Assembly: GCA_902761905.1 (NCBI GenBank) | Contig: CACWMK010000003.1 | Location: 28,795 to 92,794 of the forward strand | Length of the DNA stretch: 64,000 nucleotides | From: an uncultured Prevotellaceae bacterium | GTDB lineage: Bacteria; Bacteroidota; Bacteroidia; Bacteroidales; Bacteroidaceae | Direction of reading: 5' to 3' | In this document: piece by piece, positions 16,483 through 23,269 of the stretch | Layout of the letters: each line of letters begins with the position of its first letter | Position numbering within the stretch: position 1 is the stretch's first letter | Program-made: the position numbers and the translations under genes | The notes under the pieces: generated by a model | What the model was told of the DNA's origin: nothing | Seen by the model: only the letters and a program-made list of their open reading frames with translations | Database searches by the model: none

Positions 16483-16776
16483 ATGAAAATTGCAAACAAG
16501 GAAATACTTGATGCATTCGTACAGAAACATGCGCAAGCCGCAGGTCCATTAAACAAGTGGGTGGAAAAGGTAAAAAGCGTAACATGGCATAATCATTACG
16601 ATCTGAAGCAAACGTTTCCATCTGCTGACTATGTGAAGAATGGTCGCTATGTTTTCAACATCGGCGGAAATCACTATCGATTGGTTGCTGTGGTAATTTT
16701 CATTGGCGGCGTGATGAATATCCGTTTTGTAGGGACACATCCTGAATATGATAAAATAGACAGTTCAACGATTTAG
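16483..16776 (+). CDS. higB: HigB-family mRNA interferase toxin
   Basis: A 97-residue RelE/HigB-type toxin (HigB_toxin family). Family features are the segment VKSVTWHNHYDLKQTFPSAD, KNGRYVFNIGGNHYRLV and the C-terminal FVGTHPEYDKID. Such toxins cleave mRNA on the ribosome. I chose the ATG at 16483 because it follows the promoter at the right distance and gives the normal length; an earlier in-frame ATG at 16462 overlaps the -7 box. The antitoxin gene starts 15 bases after its stop, in the toxin-first order usual for this family. Confidence 0.92.
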   Translation: MKIANKEILDAFVQKHAQAAGPLNKWVEKVKSVTWHNHYDLKQTFPSADYVKNGRYVFNIGGNHYRLVAVVIFIGGVMNIRFVGTHPEYDKIDSSTI

Positions 16777-16791
16777 AAGAAAGGAGTAAGT

Positions 16792-17187
16792 ATGATTAAG
16801 AAATTAACAACAAGACAGGAGTATGACGAGACTAAGGCTATTGTTGAAGCCTTAATCGCAGAAGCTACAGAGAAAGGAATGCTTGAGCCTGAGATGGACA
16901 ATGAATACACTCGTAAAATCTCAGATTTGAGCAAGCAGATGGCTCAGTATGAAGATGAATACACGGATATTATGCCGCTACGAGAGAAAACGCCTCTTAT
17001 CAGATCGATAGAAGACTATTTCTACGCTCGTAATATGAAACAAAAAGAGGGAGCTCGATATCTTGGCATCAATGAGTCCGTATTCAGCCAGATACTAAGT
17101 GGAAAGAGACGTATCACAATGCCTATTGCTAAACTACTGCACTCTAAGTTGGGTATCAACGCAGATATGATACTAGAATATGCATAG
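16792..17187 (+). CDS. higA: HigA-family antitoxin, XRE-type DNA-binding protein
   Basis: A 131-residue antitoxin. The N-terminal 75 residues are helical and charged (toxin-binding part), and the C-terminal half is a helix-turn-helix of the XRE/Cro type (MKQKEGARYLGINESVFSQILSG, with KRRITMPIAKLLHSKLG following). It neutralises HigB and probably represses the shared promoter at the TTGCAAA palindrome. A good hairpin terminator follows, so higBA is a self-contained unit within the island. Confidence 0.92.
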   Translation: MIKKLTTRQEYDETKAIVEALIAEATEKGMLEPEMDNEYTRKISDLSKQMAQYEDEYTDIMPLREKTPLIRSIEDYFYARNMKQKEGARYLGINESVFSQILSGKRRITMPIAKLLHSKLGINADMILEYA

Positions 17188-17212
17188 TAAGAGTGTGGCA
17201 AAATAAAGAGAA

Positions 17213-17250
17213 CCCCACCGCCCTGAAGTGCCAGGACAGTGGGGCTTTTA
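17213..17250 (+). terminator. terminator of higBA
   Basis: CCCCAC (17213-17218) pairs with GTGGGG (17239-17244) and an inner CCTG/CAGG pair extends the stem; a short T run follows. Confidence 0.75.
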
Positions 17251-17300
17251 GTTTAAAACACCTTGTTATTTCGGGATGAATCGATTTTTCTGGTGCAAAA

Positions 17301-17332
17301 TTTGCGTAATCCAAATTTTATTGTTATTTTTG
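17301..17332 (+). promoter_or_regulatory. promoter of the unknown protein gene at 17412
   Basis: TTTG (17301-17304) and TATTTTTG (17325-17332) are separated by exactly 20 bp. The transcript would begin about 70-110 bases before the possible starts. Confidence 0.7.
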
Positions 17333-17411
17333 CACTCGTTTTGCTCGAATAGGGCATTTACACAAGAATTATGAAGGAAAAGGCTAAAGAATGATCGGTT
17401 GATATAACTAA

Positions 17412-17942
17412 GTGACAACACAAAAGGACACCGATTACGAAAAGGAGATGATTGTCTTTCGCGGACGAAGCGTAAGCATACGCCAACTGATGGAAATCGG
17501 TTGGGCCACTGCCGCCGTGGACGTAATCGAAGCACTTGCTGAATATGGTCTTGCTTATGGGGATATGTGTATATTGCTATCTGTACACAAAATGCGAAAG
17601 ATGTCCTTGAAAAGCGATGCGTCACCATTGCCATTTGACATTTACACAGAGATACAGCCAGGCGAAGAGCGGTTTAAATATGTTGATCCAAAACTAGATG
17701 AGGCGCAAGCATGGAAGGTACACTTTATAATAAAGCGACTAGTAAAAAACTACTCTATGGCAGATATTAGTAGATATCTGTGGAAGTTGGAGTTTAAAGA
17801 CCATCTGGTATTACTGCCCACAGACCCACAGAAGGCATTCGACGAACTGGTACGCATAGGGATGCCAAAAAATGAAAAGGGATTTACCCCCGAAACGTAC
17901 AGAAAATACCATAAGAAACTGCAACCAATCAACTGTAGCTAA
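17412..17942 (+). CDS. unrecognised island protein (176 residues)
   Basis: A soluble, slightly charged protein without signal peptide or membrane segment. It includes SVSIRQLMEIGWATAAVDVI, VHFIIKRLVKNYSMADISRY and a Pro-rich end (PKNEKGFTPETYRKYHKKL). The central part (aligned helices, KNYSMADISRYLWKL) might form a helix-turn-helix, but I recognise no family. The start is either this GTG or the ATG at 17448, which would remove 12 residues. It has its own strong promoter and lies between higBA and the lysozyme operon. A regulator of the neighbouring repeats is possible but unsupported. Confidence 0.65.
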   Translation: MTTQKDTDYEKEMIVFRGRSVSIRQLMEIGWATAAVDVIEALAEYGLAYGDMCILLSVHKMRKMSLKSDASPLPFDIYTEIQPGEERFKYVDPKLDEAQAWKVHFIIKRLVKNYSMADISRYLWKLEFKDHLVLLPTDPQKAFDELVRIGMPKNEKGFTPETYRKYHKKLQPINCS

Positions 17943-17956
17943 ATATTTTTTCTCAA

Positions 17957-17996
17957 ATACGAACAATTCTTCCCAGATACGAACAATTACGAACAG
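17957..17996. repeat. three TACGAACA repeats, helically phased
   Basis: TACGAACA occurs at 17958, 17978 and 17988; the first two copies extend to ATACGAACAATT. The spacings of 20 and 10 bp keep all three on one face of the helix. They stand 40-80 bp upstream of the -7 box of the lysozyme run, which has no good -33 box, as expected of activator sites. Confidence 0.65.
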
Positions 17997-18034
17997 CTAC
18001 TTCCAAAATCGATACAACCTAACGACAAACTCAT

Positions 18035-18042
18035 TACCTTTG
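18035..18042 (+). promoter_or_regulatory. -7 box of the lysozyme-antirepressor-DUF3987 run
   Basis: TACCTTTG is a perfect -7 box 44 bases before the lysozyme ATG. No TTTG is found 19-21 bp upstream, so expression probably depends on a factor binding the TACGAACA repeats. Confidence 0.55.
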
Positions 18043-18086
18043 CACCCGTCAATCGACCAAACGAGGCATTGACCAACTAAAAACTT

Positions 18087-18548
18087 ATGGTAACAAATCT
18101 ATTAATCAGGCAACTGATGAAGATGGAGGGCCTCAGGCTGGAGGCCTACCGCGATGCGGCGGGAGTAGTAACAATCGGCTACGGACACACCAAGGGAGTG
18201 CTCATGGGCGACCGCATCACAAAGTACTGGGCCAAGGATCTGCTGATGCGCGACGTGGCCGAAGTGGAACGCCAAGTAGCGGCTCTCGACGTGGCCAGAA
18301 CCGAAGGACAAATGGATGCACTGGTGTCGTTTGCATTCAATGTGGGCATCGGCCGACTACGCACGTCGAACCTGCTGCGAGTGATCCGACAAGGCGGTTC
18401 TAAGAGCGCCATCCGACACGAGTTTATGAAGTGGACTCACGCCGGTGGCAAGAAGTTGAAGGGACTGGAGCAACGCCGCGACTGGGAGGCCAAGCGATTC
18501 TTCGAATCATCGCTGCCCACCGACATGGAGATTATCGATCGAGTGTAA
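18087..18548 (+). CDS. phage-type GH24 lysozyme
   Basis: A 153-residue endolysin-like lysozyme of the T4 class. The catalytic layout is clear in MEGLRLEAYRDAAGVVTIGY followed by GHT: Glu14, Asp23 and Thr29 correspond to T4 lysozyme E11, D20 and T26. There is no signal peptide, so like phage endolysins it would need a holin or lysis to reach peptidoglycan. It opens a plus-strand run with the antirepressor and the DUF3987 protein. In related islands an N-acetylmuramoyl-L-alanine amidase usually supplies the peptidoglycan hydrolase. Confidence 0.93.
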   Translation: MVTNLLIRQLMKMEGLRLEAYRDAAGVVTIGYGHTKGVLMGDRITKYWAKDLLMRDVAEVERQVAALDVARTEGQMDALVSFAFNVGIGRLRTSNLLRVIRQGGSKSAIRHEFMKWTHAGGKKLKGLEQRRDWEAKRFFESSLPTDMEIIDRV

Positions 18549-18557
18549 ACTAAATCA

Positions 18558-19217
18558 ATGAAATCAGAAATCAAAGTATTCAAGAGTGAGATGTTCGGCC
18601 AGATCCGCACAATGATTAACGAGAAGGGAGAGACCTTCTTTGTGGCCAAAGACGTGACAGATGCGCTGGGATATAAGAATGCATCCGACACCATCGGCAA
18701 ACATGTTGACGCAGAGGATAGAGATAACATCGCGATTTGCGATTCTATCGGTAGAGCCAGGAGAGCAATGATAATCAACGAGAGCGGACTCTATGCGCTG
18801 ATACTCTCGTCGAAACTCGACAAGGCTCGCGAGTTTAAACACTGGGTGACCAGCGTAGTGTTGCCCGCCATACGTCGCACAGGGCGCTACGAACTGCTAC
18901 CCGCCGAACTGAAGGAACTGGGCGACAAGGCCGACTACTGCGACCGAGTGCTACTGAGCACCGACTGCATGAGCACTGCCAAGGTGGCCAACGAACTGGG
19001 AATGTCGGGCTACAGCCTATACTGCTGGCTGATGTCGTTCGGAGTGATCTACAAGAAGGGCGACGACTACATGCTGTATGCCGACTACGCTCGCCAAGGT
19101 CTGGCCAAGACGCGCACCGACTATCGCCGAACACGACTAGGCACCGTGCGAACCACTCATCTGCCTGTGTGGACCGAGGCTGGTCGCAAGTTTATCCACG
19201 ACATTATGAGCCTGTGA
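18558..19217 (+). CDS. phage antirepressor (BRO-N plus KilAC-like)
   Basis: A 219-residue protein. Residues 1-110 are a BRO-N domain (MFGQIRTMINEKGETFFVAK, DVTDALGYKNASDTIGKHV, INESGLYALILSSKL, REFKHWVTSVVLPAIRRTG). Residues 130-219 resemble the KilAC domain of phage antirepressors (STAKVANELGMSGYSLYCWL). Such proteins counteract phage repressors or bind DNA. It lies nine bases after the lysozyme gene and its TGA overlaps the GTG start of the next gene, so the three are one transcription unit. Confidence 0.92.
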   Translation: MKSEIKVFKSEMFGQIRTMINEKGETFFVAKDVTDALGYKNASDTIGKHVDAEDRDNIAICDSIGRARRAMIINESGLYALILSSKLDKAREFKHWVTSVVLPAIRRTGRYELLPAELKELGDKADYCDRVLLSTDCMSTAKVANELGMSGYSLYCWLMSFGVIYKKGDDYMLYADYARQGLAKTRTDYRRTRLGTVRTTHLPVWTEAGRKFIHDIMSL

Positions 19218-21508
19218 GCGCATACTGTGTTTACTGCAAAGACGGGGCAAAGCACATGCGCCCCGTCGGCAGTAGAGCGGAGTACATTAACCTGAGAAAC
19301 GGCGGCGAGCAGCAGTATCTGATGCACCGCATACGCGACGGCGACGAGACCGCCAAGGGCCGACTGCTGCAGATGAACTACAGTTGCCTGCCGAACGACG
19401 ACGGCACGCTGAAAGGCAGCACCCGCATGAGTACCACCGTTGGGATGGACATCGACCATCTGTCGCCCGAGGAGATGCCCGCCGTGCGCGAGCGAATCCT
19501 GGCCAAGAAGGATGAACTGGGTCTGAAGATGATGGAGGAGAGCGCTCGCGGCCAGGGCTACCACCTGGTGTTCGCCCGCCGTCCAGAGCTCTCGCAAGAA
19601 GAAAACCTGAAGTGGGCCAGCCAGTTGCTGGATGTCGCCTACGATGGCCAAGCAACCGATATCACTCGCGTGTTCTTCACCACTACCGAGGCTCAGCTGC
19701 TATACCTCGACGACGCGATCTTTGAAAACGATGAAGCCCCGATGTCAAAAGATGTCTCGACTACGCTCGACATGACAACAACCACATTGTCATCTCGACT
19801 AAGCGCAGCGCATGGAGAGATCTCTACAGCAAAATACTTCAAAGGCATCCCCTACTCTGCCATTATCGACGAGTACTGGCGGCGAACAGGCGGTGTACCA
19901 GCGGAGGGCGAGCGCAACAAGCGACTGCACCAGTTGGCTGCCAACCTGCGCTCTATCTGCGACGACAACGAGGAGTGGTTGCTGGCACTGATGCCCAGTC
20001 TGGGACTGCCCGAAGCCGAGATGCGCTCTATCATCCACTCTGCCTGCAAAGAACCCACCAAGGGCTCGCGCATGATGGATCAGATAGTAGACGCCCTATC
20101 CGCTGCCGACATCGCCGACATCGACCCCGACGATCAAGAATGTTCAATGGTCAATGTTCAATGGTCAATAAAAAAGTTGCCCCAAGGCATCCGCGACAGC
20201 ATCGACGCCGTAGGCCCCACGCTGGCCATGCCTATCGTCACTGCCATCTGTCCTTGCATAGGTGCACTTGCCACGGGCGTACGACTTGACGTGCATGGCA
20301 CGCGCCGCGGACTGAACCTGATATCGTATATAGCCGGCGACTTTGCCAGCGGCAAGGGATCGATAGACCCGGTGGTAGAGGCTTGGATGAGCGAGACGGC
20401 CGCTCTGGACGCCATGTATCTGATGCAGGAACAGGAGTATACTGCCAAGAAGAAGGCTGCCAAAAATCAGAAGACTCAGCCCGAAGAACCTAAGTTGCCT
20501 GTGCGCTATATCACGCTGAACACCACCGTGGCAAAGCTAGCCGAGCGACTGGCCAACGCCGAGGGTAAGCATGCCTTCTCGTTTACGCCCGAGGCCGACA
20601 CCGTGGCGCAGAAGTGGCGATCGTCGATGAGCGACTTCTCGGTGTTGCTACGACAGAGCTACGACGGCTCGAAATACGACCGCGAGGCCAAGAGCATAGA
20701 TGCCGTATCGGTGCACATCAAGCAGCTGCTGTGGAACGTCACCATGTGTGGCACGCCCGATGCACTCTATCGTGTGGTCAACAACTACACCGACGGATTC
20801 CAAAGTCGTATAGCGCTAGCCCAGACGCCCGACAACACCTTTGCCCCGCTAGAGGACACGCCCTACGTGCTTACTAGCCGCCAGACCGAGCGCATACAGC
20901 AGATAGCCCACCTGCTACCGCTGATGCAGGGCGACGTGGTGCTGCCCAAGCTGGAGGCCCGCGGCCGCGAGTGGCTGGAGAAGGTGCGACTGGAGGCGAT
21001 GAAGAACGACGACCGGGTGAAGGCGCGCGAGCGATTCCGCACCTGTGTTACCACCCAGAGGATGGTGTGCTGTCTGATGCTGTGCCGCGTGTGCGAACAG
21101 CTGATACAGAAGCACGGACTGACAGGTGCCGAGACACAGTTGAAGGCGCAACCATCGCTGTGGCGCGACATGCTGCTGAAGGCGCAGACACCAGCACTGC
21201 TAAGCACTTACGACGTGATAGCCGACCAACTGCTATACAACGCTCTGTACTACTTCCGCGACCGCATAGAGAACGCCTTTGCCAGTCGCAACTACAAGGG
21301 GACCAGCGAGCGCAGGCGCATGGGCAAGAACGACACCATCTATGAGCGACTTGACCCGCAGTTCACCACCGAACAGGCCTTGCAGCAGTCGATAGCCATC
21401 AAGGGTGCATCGATCACCGTCAACAGCGTACATCAGATGCTGAAGAACTGGAAGCAGCAGGGACTGATCATCCAGACCGAAGCCACCCACTATCGCAAGG
21501 TGTCATAG
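19214..21508 (+). CDS. VirE_N / DUF3987 primase-helicase-like protein with two repeat-derived inserts
   Basis: A 764-residue protein of the BT4734/VirE_N plus DUF3987 type, common in Bacteroidales islands. The N-terminal part (about residues 20-180, with VGMDIDHLSPEEMPAVRERI and GYHLVFARRPE) resembles a primase-polymerase-like domain; the larger C-terminal DUF3987 part carries a P-loop-like GDFASGKGS near residue 375. I chose the GTG at 19214 because it overlaps the antirepressor stop as GTGA; the longer frame from 19169 would run 49 bases into that gene. Two segments are repeat-derived and in frame: about residues 180-205 (dispersed palindromic repeat) and 309-319 (14-bp tandem repeat). Replication initiation of the element is plausible but unproven. 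Confidence 0.88.
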   Translation: MSAYCVYCKDGAKHMRPVGSRAEYINLRNGGEQQYLMHRIRDGDETAKGRLLQMNYSCLPNDDGTLKGSTRMSTTVGMDIDHLSPEEMPAVRERILAKKDELGLKMMEESARGQGYHLVFARRPELSQEENLKWASQLLDVAYDGQATDITRVFFTTTEAQLLYLDDAIFENDEAPMSKDVSTTLDMTTTTLSSRLSAAHGEISTAKYFKGIPYSAIIDEYWRRTGGVPAEGERNKRLHQLAANLRSICDDNEEWLLALMPSLGLPEAEMRSIIHSACKEPTKGSRMMDQIVDALSAADIADIDPDDQECSMVNVQWSIKKLPQGIRDSIDAVGPTLAMPIVTAICPCIGALATGVRLDVHGTRRGLNLISYIAGDFASGKGSIDPVVEAWMSETAALDAMYLMQEQEYTAKKKAAKNQKTQPEEPKLPVRYITLNTTVAKLAERLANAEGKHAFSFTPEADTVAQKWRSSMSDFSVLLRQSYDGSKYDREAKSIDAVSVHIKQLLWNVTMCGTPDALYRVVNNYTDGFQSRIALAQTPDNTFAPLEDTPYVLTSRQTERIQQIAHLLPLMQGDVVLPKLEARGREWLEKVRLEAMKNDDRVKARERFRTCVTTQRMVCCLMLCRVCEQLIQKHGLTGAETQLKAQPSLWRDMLLKAQTPALLSTYDVIADQLLYNALYYFRDRIENAFASRNYKGTSERRRMGKNDTIYERLDPQFTTEQALQQSIAIKGASITVNSVHQMLKNWKQQGLIIQTEATHYRKVS
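19752..19825. repeat. dispersed palindromic repeat inserted in frame in the DUF3987 gene
   Basis: Two parts, GTCTCGACTACGCTCGACAT and, at 19787-19825, a 39-base copy of 15355-15393 in inverted orientation with a single mismatch. The insert adds no stop and encodes a Thr/Ser-rich linker (VSTTLDMTTTTLSSRLSAA). Confidence 0.85.
20143..20170 (+). repeat. 14-bp tandem repeat in frame in the DUF3987 gene
   Basis: TTCAATGGTCAATG and TTCAATGGTCAATA lie in tandem, each made of two seven-base units. This is the same period-7 design as the intergenic leaders, here translated as CSMVNVQWSIKK. Confidence 0.75.
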
Positions 21509-21530
21509 GTCACGAGTGTCATGAGTGTCA
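21509..21530 (+). repeat. island repeats behind the DUF3987 gene (right copies)
   Basis: Starting one base after the DUF3987 stop codon, GTCACGAGTGTCA (21509-21521) matches the left iterons and GTGTCATGAGTGTCA (21516-21530) is the exact inverted copy of 16368-16382. The two motifs overlap by six bases. Confidence 0.7.
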
Positions 21531-21548
21531 AAATCGATCTTTGAAATT

Positions 21549-21923
21549 ATGGAAATACAGAATAATCATGAGTGTTTTGTGCAGCTCTGGCGTATGCTGG
21601 GGCGCACAAGGCGCCTGTGCCGGCTGAACTGTCAGCGATTCACCGTCCGCCGAGTACTTCAACTATGGTTCGACCCCGAGGCCACCGACGAGTTTATCTG
21701 GCAGGTATGCAATATCAGCGAACTGTCGGGTATGGATCAGCTACCCTCGCCGCGCCTCTACCCTCGCCCGCACCGCGAACTGCTGCGCGCACTGGTGATA
21801 GTACGTTTGGGTGTCGGCGCCAGCCAGGTAAAACTAACCGACCTGGACGCCGCCTACAGCGCCGCCTACCCCAACAGCACCCCGCTTAACATCAATAAGA
21901 AAAAAAAGTATCGCAAGCCTTAA
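21549..21923 (+). CDS. small basic unknown island protein
   Basis: A 124-residue, Arg-rich protein (MEIQNNHECFVQLWRMLGRT, RRLCRLNCQRFTVRRVLQLW, then DEFIWQVCNISEL and a Pro/Arg stretch LPSPRLYPRPHREL) ending in NKKKKYRKP. There is no signal peptide. The charge suggests nucleic-acid binding. I do not recognise a family; DUF4248, the usual neighbour of DUF3987 in Bacteroides, was considered but the sequence does not resemble it. A GTG start at 21525 would add eight residues but lies inside the island repeat. The 3' end overlaps the terminator of the opposite TPR gene, whose stem and U tract encode the final residues. Confidence 0.6.
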   Translation: MEIQNNHECFVQLWRMLGRTRRLCRLNCQRFTVRRVLQLWFDPEATDEFIWQVCNISELSGMDQLPSPRLYPRPHRELLRALVIVRLGVGASQVKLTDLDAAYSAAYPNSTPLNINKKKKYRKP

Positions 21924-21938
21924 CTGGCCTGCGATACT
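21901..21938 (-). terminator. terminator of the gyrA-TPR unit (right island hairpin)
   Basis: AGTATCGCA (21907-21915) pairs with TGCGATACT (21930-21938), with an inner GCC/GGC, then seven U on the minus strand. It resembles the hairpin at 15038-15064 in stem and flanks. Confidence 0.8.
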
Positions 21939-21973
21939 CAGGGGTTTATACTTGATCGTAGATTAATTATTAA

Positions 21974-23188
21974 TTAGTGCGACTCCTGCTCAGCCTGCTT
22001 TGTCTCAGGGGCATCGGCACCGTAGTAGTTGTAGTATGCGTTGTAGCGGTTGTAACCCCACTTAGCCTGCAGCATGTCGGGGTCGAGCTCCTTAGCCTTG
22101 TCGAACAGCTCGATAGCCTGCTTGTAGAGGGCCTTCTTCTTAGCGGCATCCTCAATGGTCTGAGCCTGTACGCTGTATGCTGTAGCAGCATAGGTAGCGA
22201 TGATGGCGTTGTCGGGCTTAAGCTCGAGAGCCTTAGTAAGGCACTTCACTGCCTCTTCGGCTTTCTCGTCGCCCAGCAATGACAGACCCTTGTCGGCCAG
22301 AGCTACGAAGTTGTTAGGATTAACAGCCAGAGCATCGTCGAGCACCTTGATAGCCTCGGCCTTCTGACCCAGACCCAGCAGCACGTTGTAGATCTTCTCC
22401 ATCACACCGTCAACCTTGTGGTCGGCATATACGGCCTTCAGATTTTCTACATACTTCACTGAGTCGGCCTTAGTCTTCAGACCGTCGCCCAGAATCTCAA
22501 CCTTCAGGTTCAGAGCCTGCTCGTACTCCTGCTCGTCCTTCATTGCTACATCAGCCAGCTCGAGGGCCTTAGCCATGTCCTTGTCCTGATAAGCAAAGAT
22601 AGCGGCGAAACGTGCTACCTGACCGAAGAATGCCTTCTGCTGGTCGCGGTTCTGATCCTTGAACATTGGAGCTGCATCGCTCTCAACGAACAGAGTCCAG
22701 TACTTGCGTGCTGTAGCGTTGTCCTTAGCAGTGAGAGCGTCCTGACCAGCGTTAACCAGGGTGTTGCGTGGAGCAAACCACAGGCGCTGAGCGTTCTTCT
22801 TGTCGAACTTAGGAGCAACCTTACCCTTCTCGTTGGGCTTCTGGTCGTACTTGTCGCACTCGATAGCTGCTGTGATAGCATTGAAGGCCATCTCGTTCAT
22901 CAGCTTCTGGTCAACGGGCTTCTCTTCCTTACCCATCTGCTTGGCCAACTGGTTCTCGGTCTGAATGGTGCTCTGGGCATCAAACTGGGCCATAGCCAGG
23001 TCGACCAGCTTGTTATACGCCTTAGCCTTCTCGGCATCGTTAGCCAGAGAGCCTACGTTGCTCTTTACGAGTGCTTCGGCTTCTGCATAGGTCTTTGCCT
23101 TGAGGATTGCCTTCAGGGCGTCACTGTCACCGGCAAATGCGGTAGCACTGGCTACCATCATTACTGCCATCATGAATAACTTTTTCAT
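21974..23188 (-). CDS. exported TPR protein next to gyrA
   Basis: A 404-residue protein with a signal peptide (MKKLFMMAVMMVASATAFAG). The mature part is helical: an Ala/Lys-rich start (DALKAILKAKTYAEAEALVK), then TPR motifs toward the end (AIKVLDDALAVNPNNFVALA, EEAVKCLTKALELKPDNAII, ELFDKAKELDPDM). It ends in an acidic Gln-rich tail. It lies directly behind gyrA on the same strand with an 81-base spacer, an arrangement I recall from other Bacteroidales. It is presumably periplasmic; the partner is unknown. Confidence 0.85.
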   Translation of the reverse strand: MKKLFMMAVMMVASATAFAGDSDALKAILKAKTYAEAEALVKSNVGSLANDAEKAKAYNKLVDLAMAQFDAQSTIQTENQLAKQMGKEEKPVDQKLMNEMAFNAITAAIECDKYDQKPNEKGKVAPKFDKKNAQRLWFAPRNTLVNAGQDALTAKDNATARKYWTLFVESDAAPMFKDQNRDQQKAFFGQVARFAAIFAYQDKDMAKALELADVAMKDEQEYEQALNLKVEILGDGLKTKADSVKYVENLKAVYADHKVDGVMEKIYNVLLGLGQKAEAIKVLDDALAVNPNNFVALADKGLSLLGDEKAEEAVKCLTKALELKPDNAIIATYAATAYSVQAQTIEDAAKKKALYKQAIELFDKAKELDPDMLQAKWGYNRYNAYYNYYGADAPETKQAEQESH

Positions 23189-23269
23189 ACGCTTTAAAAA
23201 ATTGGTTATACCATTAATTATTTATTGATTGTCTCTTTTTCTCGTTTGACGTATCAGGTGTCCGATGGT

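Noticed and set aside
16178-16486. Possible 102-codon gene before higB
   Set aside because: It runs through the iteron-like repeats, the A/T run and the higBA promoter and has no protein-like composition.
19169-19213. Longer start for the DUF3987 gene at the ATG 19169
   Set aside because: It would overlap the antirepressor by 49 bases; the GTGA overlap at 19214 is the usual coupling signal.
15031-21938. Edge hairpins as attachment sites
   Set aside because: There is no integrase and both hairpins work well as ordinary terminators, so an attachment-site claim is not supported.
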